DNA of 64,000 nucleotides from Shinisaurus crocodilurus (lineage: Eukaryota > Chordata > Lepidosauria > Squamata > Shinisauridae): NCBI GenBank assembly GCA_021292165.1, contig CM037876.1, positions 38,364,575 through 38,428,574 of the forward strand, in the 5' to 3' direction. This document shows, piece by piece, positions 52,002 through 63,039 of the stretch. A program made the position numbers and the translations under genes. The first letter of the stretch is position 1, and each line of letters opens with the position of its first letter. The notes beneath the pieces are model-generated. The model was given only the letters and a program-made list of their open reading frames with translations. It was not told where the DNA came from and did not search any database.

Positions 52002-52521
52002 TGTGAGAGCTGGACTGACCCGGGTTCAAAAGCTTACCTAGCCAGTGACCCTCAGTCCCAGTCACGCAGACAGAAGGAGGAGATAACAGCAGTTAATAAA
52101 GATTAAAGAGTTTATTTGTAAGACCCAATTACATGGGATTAAGGCAAGCAATGCATCTCTTACTCACTACATGATTGCAGATTCAAATCCAAGACCCCAG
52201 TGGTAAGGCTGAGATGAAGTAGTGACTGACTTGAAGTAGAAGTCCAGAACAAGACTAGAGAGCCAGGAAGTCAAGTCAAGTGGGGAAGTCAACAAGTGTG
52301 TCAGTCTTTATACCCCTAGACCCTGTACCTATAAATAGGATATTACTCACCAGTCATATAACCTATTCATCACAACATGTTGATTCCAATTGTCCACATG
52401 ATTCTGAGTCATAGACTTTGAGACTATGTCTGGTGACTGAAGACCTTGTGTACTTCACCTCAAGAGACATCCTCCAGGTCAGGTGACATTCCTCGTTCTG
52501 CCCGCTATGCAAAACCTCACA
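52002..52521 (-). repeat. 3' LTR of the Copia-like element
   Basis: On the + strand it runs from TGTGAGAGCTGG to CCTCACA, so its ends are the TG...CA inverted pair TGTGAG/CTCACA. On the minus strand an AATAAA lies at about 52116-52111 and a TATTTATA box-like motif at about 52340. A purine-rich tract (minus strand GAGCAGGGGGA, 52532-52522) directly abuts the LTR, as a polypurine tract should. Confidence 0.82.
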
Positions 52522-55500
52522 TCCCCCTGCTCTTTGCATATGTTGCAGAACGTGGTATTTAACTAATACAACAGCAACAGCTTTGTTGACACTGATGCTG
52601 TTCTTTCATCTATGGACTTTGATAAAAAAAACTTTGCAGGAATAACTTTACCTGCCAGAAATTTGAACCACCATCAAATCACTTCTGATGTATCCCTTTG
52701 CATGACACAGTTTTATTTGTAGACCTAAAACTGTTCTTTGTGTATTGCTGTCTGCTTGCAGCATAGCAATCCTGGCTTTGGTTTCCTGAAAAAGCTGTAA
52801 TAGGTTTTTCACATCAATCCCAGCATCATTTAAACATTTTTAACAATTTAAACTATTTAAACAAATGCAATAACTATTCAAGTTTTACAATAGCACAATA
52901 CATAATACAATGCATTCAGTTCAGCTTCAGTTGAACTCTAACTTCTAGATGATTGTTTCTACAAAATCAATCAAACAAAGTATGGTTATAAACATAACAA
53001 ACCTCAGGTGTATTCTCGTTGTTCTTACTATCACAACCACAACTGGCATTTTCTGTGAATCTGTAAGCCACCTGTGCTCTGAGCTGTAAAGTAGTCTGAA
53101 GTATGATGTTCCCTCCAGATAACACACAACTCCTTTTCAGAGCTCTCCAAGCATGTCCTGTTGGTCTAACAGTCTGCCTATTACACTGACAGCAATATCT
53201 GGCCTTGTTGCTTGCATAATGAAGCTCAACAGCCCAATGCTTCTGTGTAGCATTCCAAACTGCTTTTCCATCAGCATGTGCTTGAAAATCCTCAATTATT
53301 TGGAGTCTCTCACTGAGTTAACTATCTCCAAATTCTCAATCACATCCATGATTTTCCCTGGTTTGTTGCAGTAAGATACTGCCCTCTTGGTTCTTTTCCC
53401 CTCAACCTCTATTTACAAATAAACAGTTGATCCACCACCAAGCAGTTTCAATTTAAAATGAAATTCCAAACCCTGGATCAATTATATCATATTGCTTATA
53501 TCTGTCCAGAAAAAAACAATAGATCATCCAACTAACAAAGTACATACAGTCTATGTCCCTGTTCCTCCTGTTTAACAAACAAACATTGATCTGCCTCTCT
53601 GTGCAAATCCCAATCCAGCAATGTTTGAGTTCAAAACAGAATTCCAGCCTCCAGCTGATTTCTAGCTTTTCCTACAGAAAATTCTTCTCAGACAGTTTTC
53701 CAAAGACTTCCTCTCATTTAAAATACTTATGTTCCAATATTTCCAACTGTGAAATATTCATACATCTCTCCACATTCTTAAACATCAGTCTGTTTCCAAA
53801 GCAAATTGTTGTTGCAATCACCTTATGATTATCCAGCTCCTTTTAACTTGAGCAAAATCACAAGCAACCAATCTTGCTATAAAACAACCTATAACCTTTT
53901 CCAATCTGGTTAGTTTTCACCTAAAAAATCTATCTGGTAACAATGAGTTCCATGGACTGCTGCTTCTTTCACCAGCTTCCATGTTTTGTTCTTTATCCAA
54001 AGAATTCAACTCAGCTTGCATAGCCTGAAGCTATGGTTTAGCTTCCTTAACAGACAATTTTTTTCACCTCTTTGAAATGTTTGAGTTTCAAATGGCTTTT
54101 CCTGCAAATTCATCCTGATATCTCACAGGTTGATTGACTCGCCTGTTCCTTACCTCATCAGTTATCAGGTTCCTGTTCCAATAAATTTGCACCAATGATG
54201 AACAATCATTTGTTTAGCCTCCTCTAAACCAAATGCGTATCAGAGTTTGTCAAATTTACCTGACTGTCTTTCAGCAAATGCTTTTCTATTCTGACTCTGA
54301 GCCTTAATGCATCCCCTGCATTAACAGAATTGGGGGTTTTAAAAAAAAAATTATCTCTTTTCATTCAGCATTATACTTAACACTTCTAGATAATCTCACT
54401 ATCCAAGTGTTATTCATGTGAAACACAATATTCTCATTTCTAGAAAATCTCATGTAAGCTTCTCTTACAGATTTCTTCTAACTTTGAGGTGTATGTACCT
54501 ACATATCAGATCCAAGATCCTGAAATGTTTCTCCAGAATATTCTTCCTTCTACACTACTTTCCATAAGGTGTACAGTTAAACACAGAACTAAAACTTCTA
54601 TCATATACATAATCAAAACATTTAAGAGCTTCTACCCAAACCTCATTAACCAAATTATTCTCACCTCTTCTGAGTGTTTGTTTACTCTTCCACACAATCC
54701 ATGTGTTCAATACCACATCCTGTTAGAAATGCATCAAAATGCACTGAATTGAACTTTCCCATATCTCAAAAGAAATAGGTAACATGGGTAATATGCTTGT
54801 TTCTCACCCAAGCACAAAACACCTTGACTCTGTTCAATACTCCAGCTTTCTATCTAACATGTACACAACCTTGTACCTCGTGTATTGATCAATTAACATC
54901 ATGAAATAACGTACCTCTCCTCTAAAAACCATCAGAGTACCCACAAGATCACCAAGAACAAATTGAATGAAATGAACTGGTTTTTCAGCTTGCCTTCCAG
55001 TTTACCTGTTGAAGCTAGCATCCCTTGTTTATGTGCACAAAATTACTTTTCATGTGAAAATTACAATTTCCCATGCTTTCCCCAACACACTGCTTGCATT
55101 TTCTTTCACAGACCTGTGAATCTAAATGACCAAACATCATGTGATATGAATGCATGTACATGTCATACATATGAGCATTTAACCTTTTTATAGTTGCAAT
55201 AGTACAACTTTCCATTTCTTTATTACACCATTACAGTATGATAAAAGAAATAATCATAGCTTTGTCATATAAACATACCTACTAATTATGCAGTATTTTA
55301 CATTTTGCTACAGAAAAATCCACAATATACTCAAGCCAGCATTCATATACATTCAGTACATTTCCTGACATTTCCAGAGCATATATTACACTTTCTTGAG
55401 TCCAAGTTATTCAAACTTTCAAGAAATACATTTCCAAAAACATGACTTTTAAACCTCTGACCATTTGCATAGTCCTCTTTCTGCTTATTCATGTCCAACA

Positions 55501-56377
55501 CAGAAAGTTTTGTTTTAAACAATCCACTGCTTCTGTCCAAACAAAATAATGTCCATTTTGTTATGTCCTGGGTTAAAACAATGTTTTTCCCCATCAGCAG
55601 CACCCCTGCTGATTTCAAGCTCCTTTCTTCTGTGATCCCACATGAAGAAAATGAAGAACAGCTTCCCATTTGAAGCACAGCTTTCTCTGTTCAAAAACTG
55701 TCGCGCTGTTTCTTCCCTGCTGTTTTAAAACCACGCCTCCGCTGGTTTGATACAGCCTTCCGTGTAGTATCAAGTTTCCCAAGATACGTTACAGTCACAT
55801 GTGACTTTGCTGTGACACACGCTCCAGATGCTTTGCCCATGTCAGACGTAATCCACGTTGTTTCTAATCCAAGCCACTTGTTGACACAATGCAAAAGATA
55901 GCTGATCCGCTGCTGAGCGAAGAAGCAAACTGTAAAAGAAATATGATCCTCCTGCTGTAGACTGGTCTCAAATGAGTAGACACAGAGCCTCCTGGAGAAA
56001 TTTCCTTGCCCGATACAGCTCCTTGACAATCACTCCAGCAAGCTGTGGAAAACGAAATCCTCATGTCCAACGTTGTTCACTTTTCAGTAGCCTCGGATCT
56101 GCCAAGCCTGGCACCTCCGTTCCAGCTGCTTCCAAAACGAAAAATCCTTCGTGTCTCTGTCCTGCATTCTTCAGTTGTGCTGCATTCCAAGCCGCTGTTA
56201 TCAGCATCCAGCTCTAGCAATATTGCCTTCCCAGTTGTTTACATTCCAAACCGTTTACAAATGTAAACAAACTCTTAACTCTATAACTGCTGAAATTCTC
56301 CGTACTGCGTCCCTGGGCTTATCTACACCATCTGGCTTATCTCTGGGAGATCTACGCCCGTAATCTGGGTGATCTGG

Positions 56378-56392
56378 GCTGGGCCCATAACC
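56378..56392 (-). promoter_or_regulatory. Primer binding site for initiator tRNA-Met
   Basis: The + strand reads GCTGGGCCCATAACC, identical over 15 nt to the anticodon stem-loop of vertebrate initiator tRNA-Met. The minus-strand transcript is therefore complementary to it. It lies 3 bp inside the 5' LTR remnant. Use of an internal half of tRNA-iMet is the known priming mode of copia-type elements. Confidence 0.8.
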
Positions 56393-56395
56393 TGA

Positions 56396-56503
56396 TGTGA
56401 GAGCTGGACTGACCCGGGTTCAAAAGCTTACCTAGCCAGTGACCCTCAGTCCCAGTCACGCAGACGGAAGGAGGAGATAACAGCAGTTAATAAAGATTAA
56501 AGA
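56396..56503 (-). repeat. 5' LTR remnant of the Copia-like element
   Basis: These 108 bases match 52002-52109 with one difference (GACGGAAGG against GACAGAAGG). The match stops at AAAGATTAAAGA, where unrelated DNA begins, so the promoter-bearing part of the 5' LTR is missing. Confidence 0.85.
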
Positions 56504-56589
56504 TTAACCCGCTCCTGGTTACCCCAAATTTTCTTCATTTCAGCAGTATAATTTTAGGGTGATAAGGGGGAAGAGTCAGTTTGTTGCTG

Positions 56590-56790
56590 CTATTTACTTA
56601 TCACATTTATATCACACCATTTCCCCTCTTTTACGGAACCTAATGTAGCCTAGATGATCCTCCATTTTATCCTCACAACAAACCTGTGAGGTAGGTTAGG
56701 CTAAGAGTCAGTGACTGGCCCAGTCACCCAGTGAGCTTCATGGCCAAGTGGGGATTAGAACCTGAGATCTACCAGAAGATTCAGATCTAC
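56590..56790 (-). mobile_element. Sauria-type SINE, minus, diverged
   Basis: 'ccattttatcctcacaacaaacctgtgaggtaggttaggctaagagtcagtgactggccc...gtggggattagaacctgagatct' is the reversed SINE body and box B region. Confidence 0.72.
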
Positions 56791-57169
56791 TTTCTGCCCA
56801 CCCCTGACATAAAATAAAAAGACCAATGGCTTTGCCATTATATATCCAACTGGCCTTGTGAATTTACTTGTATTGGGGCAGGGTAAAATAAGTTGTCAAA
56901 TTACATTGGTGAAATTACCCCACCGCCCCACATTCTATCTTCAGTATAAAATTGCGAGCTGGGGGGGGGGGGAATCTATATTTATTCACTATTAAAACTA
57001 ACCAATATTTTCCCTGAGAGTAGGACTTGATATTTTTCATTGCAGCTCTGGTCCACAACGTGGCATCATAAATCTCATTTTAAGCAGCCTAACCATGGAG
57101 GACTGCAGACTCTGCCTTTAATATTATAATTATGTTTTTTCAACTCTTCCTCAGGTTGATCAGGGTGGA

Positions 57170-57350
57170 GTACACTGTTCTTTTCCTCCCATGCTGTTTA
57201 TCCTTGCAACAACCCTGTGGGTTGGTTAGGCTGTGAGGGAGTGATTAGTTCTAAGTCACTCTGTGAAATTCATGGCTAAGTGTGAGTTTGAACCCAGGTC
57301 TCCCTGGTCCTAATCTCACATTCTAACAACTACACCACACTTGTTTTCAT
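57170..57350 (-). mobile_element. SINE fragment, minus, old
   Basis: 'atccttgcaacaaccctgtgggttggttaggctgtgaggg...gtgagtttgaacccaggtctccctggtcctaatctcacattctaac' keeps the reversed core and box B. Confidence 0.6.
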
Positions 57351-57424
57351 TGCTGTTTACACAAGGTAACCAAGGGTGGTGTCCAAACAATGTATACATA
57401 TTTACAAAACTCGGGTAAAAATAC

Positions 57425-57790
57425 TCACATGATAGTATTTTTTAAATTATTTTTTATTATAACATTTTTTAAAAATAATAAAAAGGAAAAGAAAAAATGT
57501 AATAGATTTGAATATATCAGTTTCAATATATGCATCTGAATTGTGTGTGAAAATAGAACTTTCTCAAAATTACACACAAACTTCAACAAAGGCAGACCAA
57601 ATATCCATCGCAAGAGGCGTCTATATACCACCTGTTCAAATGTTGAAAGCATTGTGTTAGGCCCTCAATCCATTGCATTATAGGTGGTGACCATTTATCC
57701 TTCCAGTCCTATCAGTCTTTTAGCTGTAAAAAGGGCACAGCGCACAGAGAATCCCATTTGTGCTGACCATGCGTTAACATCCAGGAAGCA
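57425..57790 (-). mobile_element. L1-type LINE fragment, minus strand
   Basis: Contains the minus-strand blocks LSTFEQVVYRRLLRW and, in another frame, the Ala-Lys-Arg-Leu region (ctgtaaaaagggcacagcgc reversed). It aligns with the + strand fragment at 1432-1760. Frameshifts are present. Confidence 0.55.
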
Positions 57791-57796
57791 GGTAGA

Positions 57797-58013
57797 TTTA
57801 TTTATTTATTATATTTATTATACCCCACTTTTTTCCTGCAAGGAACCCAAGGCGGCTTACATAATTCTCCTCCTCTCCATTTTATCCTCACAACAACCCT
57901 GTGAGGTAGGTTAGGCTGAGAGTCAGTGACTGGCCCAAAGTCATCCAGTGAGTTTCATGGCCGAGCAGGGACTAGAACCCGGATCTCCCGAGTCCCAGTC
58001 CAACACTCTCACA
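57797..58013 (-). mobile_element. Sauria-type SINE, minus, head truncated
   Basis: Well-conserved tail and body (ccaaggcggcttacataattctcc; gactagaacccggatctcccgagtcc), stopping at 'caacactctcaca'. It sits against the L1 fragment. Confidence 0.82.
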
Positions 58014-58090
58014 AGTATTAAAGAGTGTTCCAATATAATACTCTCAAAAAGAGGCAACTATTGGGCATTGCCAAAACATATGATTAATGG

Positions 58091-58496
58091 AGCATGCCCA
58101 TGAGCCCCAAACCTGGAGGATTGCAGGCATCCAATGCAGAGCGGGAGGAGTAGCAGAGGCAATCTCTGCATTCCCCCTCCTCCTGCTCTGCATTCTTGTG
58201 ATATGGAAATTTTTGGTCGCCTAGCTGAGGGACTTTGGAGGGCAAGGGAAGGAGGCTGGAGCAACATCAGGACACCTCATATCCTGGCTGCTACAGTCTC
58301 CTCCCCACCCACCCCAAACACCCCTTTACCCCCTCCCTGAGGTCACTTTCTCAGCCTCAGAGAGCAGCTGGTGCGGTTCTTTTCATGCCAGCTGCAAGGG
58401 GGTGGGGAGGGCATCTCCAACCTCAGAGCTGGGAATCCAAATGATCCTATGCCCCCCGCCCGCAGACAATGTCTAGGGGCCATAGGATTATTCCCT
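58091..58496 (+). mobile_element. Harbinger-like element (452-bp family), left end eroded
   Basis: Follows 19919-20370 and 20893-21235 block by block (gcatccaatgcagagcgggaggag; agagcagctggtgcggttcttttc) and ends GGGGCCATAGGATTATTCCC. Confidence 0.65.
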
Positions 58497-58822
58497 AGTC
58501 ACACCTCCACCAATTAGCCAACTTAGACAAACCCATAGACAGAACAAGGGTTTTTGCTGAATAAAACGTAACCTGAGATTCATAGACATTTCAGATACAG
58601 ACAAAATGGAACAGTCCAATTCCATATTCCTTTCCTGCTTAAGACCCTGTGTATTACATTTATTCATTATTTATTCACTTATAGTAAGTATTTATAAACA
58701 TGCATCATGGCTCGATATAACTGATTGGCCTCAATAAGTGCTTTCGATAGCAAAGGAAGCTCTGAAGCTGTAAAAGCAGCAAGGCCAAACCTAGATTCTA
58801 ACAAACGTTGCAGTTGCGAGTA

Positions 58823-59081
58823 CAGTAATACCTTAGATTGCAAGTAACTTGGTCTGAGAGCATTTTGCAAGACAAGCAAAAAAAAAATTAAATTTTTGAC
58901 TTGATAAACGAGCAAGGTCTTGCAAGACAAGCGTAGGGATGTAACCGCTCGCGTCGAGCGGGCATAGCGGGCCGAAATCGACCCCGCTCATGCCCGCCAG
59001 AGACTCGCTTTGATATAAGAGTGTTTTGGATTACAAGCACGGTTCTGGAACGAATTATGCTTGCAATCCAAGGTATTACTG
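58823..59081 (-). mobile_element. Tc1/mariner-type MITE, copy 4, with GC-rich insert
   Basis: CAGTAATACCTTAGATTG ... CAATCCAAGGTATTACTG, with TA on the left and CA on the right. The centre (about 58933-58995) is replaced by a CpG-rich stretch (ccgctcgcgtcgagcgggc) absent from the other three copies. Confidence 0.75.
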
Positions 59082-59335
59082 CATTGCCATTCAACCGCAG
59101 CAGGCAAACTGTATTTGGCACGCAAAGCTGAGAACAACAACAAATTCATCATCAGCACCTACTAAGTGATCCAAGGTAAAAAACAACGTATCAGTCCATT
59201 TTCTTGCCAATTTTTAAATCTGGTTTTCTCCAGAGTCAATTCAGTATGAGAAAATGGATCAAAATTGATATGTAATTAGATACATATGCTACATGTATCT
59301 AACAGCCATAACTATGGGAGGAACCCTATCCATTT

Positions 59336-59400
59336 TAGGGTGTAATCCACTTGGGATGCCCATAAGCCTCCAAATGTGGAGCCTTACCGGCAGGCCCCAG
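59336..59400 (+). mobile_element. Fragment of the 452-bp Harbinger-like family
   Basis: 'agggtgtaatccacttgggatgcccataagcctccaa' matches the left end of that family, then diverges into GC-rich sequence. Confidence 0.5.
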
Positions 59401-60135
59401 GAGAAGGGGGTACAGGGGGTAAATTGTACCCGGGCTCGAGGCCAAGAAGGGAGCCTAGGAGCCAAAGGAGGGGAGCTTGAAATTTCCTGGGATCTCAGAA
59501 ACTGTTTTGGAGGGCATCAGGAGGGCCACACCAATTTTCGGAGAAATTTTAAAGAAAGAATTCTCCCCCCTGGAGACGTGGGTTTCTGTGTGCGTCTTCC
59601 CCAACCAGTGGTGCCCTCTGGATGCCATGGACTGCAACTCCCATGATTCTCCCAGCCAGCAGGGCCCTTGAGCAGCGAGCCCTGCCCATCCTACTGCCAC
59701 AGCTTAGAAGTTCCAGGGAGACCTTCTCCGGTGGGGTCCCTTCCCTTGTGAGGTGGTGAGCGCCCGTGCACGGGGTGTGCTGGGATCTCCCATCAATGTG
59801 CAAACGTCACACTTGAGTCAATGGGAAGCCAGCCAGCGGGCGGGCAGGCGCACCCAAAGGAGGAGCGGTCCCCACTCGCCCCTCTGCCACCCAGCAGCAG
59901 CAGTAGCACAAGCTCCGGCTTCATGGACAGCCGCCTCTTTCCAGCCAGCAAACACCGCTTTAGTTTCTGTAGTTTCACCAACAGGCGGCTTCCCTCCGCA
60001 CCTTCTCCCAGCCTCGAGTTTGTTCGTCAGCAGAAGGCTGTGGGGCTGCCCGCTCCAGCACGAGTCCATGCAAAATTGGCAGAGCGCAGCGGCAGGACCG
60101 CACTGACCCTTTGGCTCTCCTTGGGCTCATGCTAA
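59401..60135 (+). other. GC-rich block, unassigned
   Basis: A hAT-MITE-like piece lies at 59600-59660 (cttccccaaccagtggtgccctctgg...ggactgcaactcccatgattc). The + frame 59821-60135 (104 codons, Ser- and Pro-rich) and minus frames are open, but none resembles a known family. High GC content makes chance open frames likely. It ends abruptly at AT-rich DNA about 320 bp before the hAT transposase frame. Confidence 0.35.
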
Positions 60136-60453
60136 TAAAATATTACCTGGTATGCCATTACAAGTTAAGTGATTATTTTTTATAATGGTAATAAGCAAAA
60201 TTGAAATAGCTTAGGTTTAGAGGTTCAAATTTTATCTGTACATCTGTCTATCTATCTATCCCTTAGTTTTGATGTCACAACTTCATTTTTTAAGGTAATA
60301 TTTGCTATTACTTGTCCAATAAATTCAAATAAAATTGCTTATAAAAAGATTTTGAAGGACAATGATTGGTTACTTTGCCTTGACCACAATTTGACAGCCA
60401 AAACAAGAAATGAAGTCCATGGAGTTTAATTATATGCGACATCTTGTGCCTGA

Positions 60454-61239
60454 ATGTTAATGTCAGCCTTGTGGTACAAAATAATCACTGGCATAGATAT
60501 TTGCAACAAGGTCATCCAAGCTAAAGATGCCACACAGGATGTTGAAGTAGCAAACATAGAAACTCTCCTCACAGAGCTGACAGAACTTCGAAACAACTGG
60601 AAATGCATGTGGAATGAAGCCAAACTGGTGGCATCAAACCTAAATATAGAAATAAAACTCTCCCGTAGATGTGATGGAGTTAGGTGCAAGAGGGCAAGGC
60701 TGCATGACGACAGCACACCTGACGCTAACTTGGAAGAAATGAATGACACAGATGATACTCCAGAAGAGGCCTACTTCAGAAAGTGTGTGTTTTACATTTT
60801 GGTAGACAATGTTATAGCAGGATTAACTGTCTGCTTCAATGCTGTTAAGCAGTTGGCAGAAAAATTTGATTTCTTGTGGAAATATCTCACCATGTCCGAA
60901 AGTGATGTGGAGAGAAAAGCTTTATCTTTATCAGAGCAATATCCTGCTGACCTTAATGGTGATGGTTTTGGAAAAGAAATGCAACATTTACCCTCAGTAC
61001 ATAAAGCAAATTTTGTAAATGCACAGTTAAAGCCATTATTTCTGTTGAACTTGTTAACGGAGTACAGACTTGGTGACCTGTTTCCAAATGTTTGTGTTAG
61101 CTTAAGAATGCTATTAACAATTCCAGCAACAGTAGCTTCTGAAGAGAGGTCATTTAGCAAACTTAAGCTAATTAATGAATTATTTAAGGTCTACAATGTC
61201 TCAGGAACATTTTGTGGATTTGGCCAGGCTAAGTATTGA
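60454..61239 (+). pseudogene. hAT transposase fragment (ZMYM1-like), frameshifted
   Basis: A 261-codon open frame corresponds to the C-terminal part of a hAT-superfamily transposase of the ZMYM1-like group. Recognisable parts are DVEVANIETLLTELTELRNN, then ASNLNIEIKLSRR, and the hAT dimerisation segment LRMLLTIPATVASEERSFSK. The BED or TTF zinc finger and the first catalytic acid region are missing, so it cannot be active. The C-terminal helix continues in another reading frame from about 61180 to 61285 (SQEHFVDLARLSIES), so a small indel near 61175-61185 broke the gene. No inverted ends or 8-bp duplication were found around it. A domesticated gene is unlikely given the truncation and frameshift. 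Confidence 0.8.
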
Positions 61240-61289
61240 ATCAAACATTGCCAGAACAATTAATTTTCATGCTGTGATTTGAAATTTTT

Positions 61290-61730
61290 CACCAAAAAAG
61301 GACAGTAAAGCTCTTTTGTTAAAGTAACTAGTAAGTTTATCTACCTTTTTTTTTTATACTAATACTTATATCTTCTGATGATCTGATCTGCATTGCAATA
61401 TAAAAGGATGTTTCAATGTGAATTCTTTCTCCTTATCTGTATCGTAGTATAAACAAAGATGTTCAACTAAAATGTGCTTTCTTATCTCTGATCCTTTTAT
61501 TTTATTTATATTTATCGTGGAGGGAGAAGAGCGCCTAAGGCCTTAAATGCATAAAATTAACAGAGCGCTCCGCTCCACTCCACCCCTCTCTCGTCTTCCA
61601 TACCCATTTTGACCTTACAGGCTACAGCTCATGACATAAAACCGTAGTGGATAAAAGTGGAATCACTAATGGAGAAAGGAAGGGGCCCCAAAGAAACTTT
61701 GTACCCCCCCGATAAAATTCCTCTCAGAGG
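61290..61730. other. Intergenic, no gene seen
   Basis: AT-rich sequence after the transposase remnant, with a short GC-rich stretch at 61560-61600. No feature recognised. Confidence 0.4.
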
Positions 61731-61731
61731 C

Positions 61732-62118
61732 CCTGCTTATGGGCATCCTGTGCAGAACAGGAGGAGCGGCAGAGATCGTTTCCGCCTACCTGCTCCACAT
61801 TTTTGCTTAGACAGCGGTTTTCGGCCATCTAGGTGGGGCGCTTTGGAGGGGGAGAGGAGGCTGCAGAGGACACAGGCTACGTCGTGCCCTGGTCTATGCA
61901 GGCTCCTCCACTCCCCACCCACTGGAACACCCCCTTTGCCCCTCTTCAAGGTTCAGTTCCCGATGCTGGTGTGGTTCTTTCCATACTGGCTGCGAAGGGG
62001 GGGTCGGAGCATGGATTCCCTGCTCCCAGGTTGGCGCTGTTTCCGACCTCGGATCTGGGAATCCTAAGTATCCTATGCCCCCCCCCAGGCAATATCTAGG
62101 GGCCATAGAATCAGCCCC
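61732..62118 (+). mobile_element. Harbinger-like element (452-bp family), left end missing
   Basis: 'gggcatcctgtgcagaacaggaggagcggcagag...ctggtgtggttctttccatactggctgc...gggaatcctaagtatcctatgccccc...taggggccatagaatcagcccc' parallels the copies at 19919 and 58091. The open frame through it is not a gene. Confidence 0.65.
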
Positions 62119-62985
62119 TTTAAGATACTGAGAACCTAATGCCATGCATTTAGAGAGAGGATCCAGTTAGATTCCAAAGCTGACCAGAGAAAATCTGATC
62201 AAAGTGGAAAAGACCAAAATTTAGTACAAGTCAATAAATAGGCCCGATGATGTAACGCAAGATCCGGAAAGCCAAACCTTGCTAAACTTTCTTTAACTGG
62301 AAGTTGCATCCTTTTCAAGGATATTCATGGCAGGGAGGAAGCCCCTCAAAATTTACAGAACAAGAGCATTGACTTTTTGAAAATTTCACACCATAGTATT
62401 AATGCTACCGTACATTTATTTGTAACGTTGCTTTTAAATGTTTTTATCTGATTGTTTTATTTTTGGAATGTTTTCATTGGTTTCAGAATGGTGGAATAGA
62501 AATACCTTAAATTAAATGAATTAATTTACTTTTACAAGCGGCAATCTTTTTTTGTATCAATGGTTCTCCCAAGAATAGGAAGTGGGGAATGTCTACATGT
62601 CAAGCTATGAAATAAAAGGAGTCTTTAAATATTTTACTCTCCAAGTTCTGTTGTATGTGAGTGTTGGTGTTGAAAGAAAAATAGTAATCTGTGTGCTAGT
62701 TTGCATACAGATGCAGCACGTCGGCCTTTTATACACAGCAAGCAGAGTTTGTGTTCAAACCACGCAGCAATGATCAGCTTATTTAGTTGTAGATTAATTT
62801 AGGACTTAGGAACTACTTTGTAGACACAAGCAGGTTTATTTTACTTGTTTATTTATTTAAAGTAATTACTACAGAGTATGTATTTTATATACACAGTTTA
62901 TGTGTAGAGTATAAAAGCAAAGCAAGCAAAAGTTTATTATCTAAATATCTAAATATTCATATATTTAGAGAGGATAGGTTTAGTA
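62119..62985. other. Intergenic, no gene seen
   Basis: AT-rich, apparently unique. The segment 62690-62770 (cagatgcagcacgtcggccttttatacacagcaagcag) could be an old SINE scrap but is not convincing. Confidence 0.35.
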
Positions 62986-63039
62986 GAGAGAAAAAGAAAA
63001 ACAACTTTACTGAGATAAACCTATAACATAACTATTTTC

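Larger units (their letters stand above)
52002..56503 (-). mobile_element. Ty1/Copia-like LTR retrotransposon, minus strand
   Basis: The 3' LTR is complete at 52002-52521, and a 108-bp part of the 5' LTR remains at 56396-56503. The interior, read on the minus strand, has broken pol: an integrase-like core around 54990-54860 (the frame includes RYFMMLIDQYTRYKVVYMLD) and further downstream, toward 53.8 kb, reverse-transcriptase-like stretches such as AMQAELNSLDKEQN. Integrase before reverse transcriptase is the Copia order. Many stops and frameshifts interrupt all frames, the longest being about 112 codons. The primer site matches initiator tRNA-Met. No complete gene survives. Confidence 0.82.
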
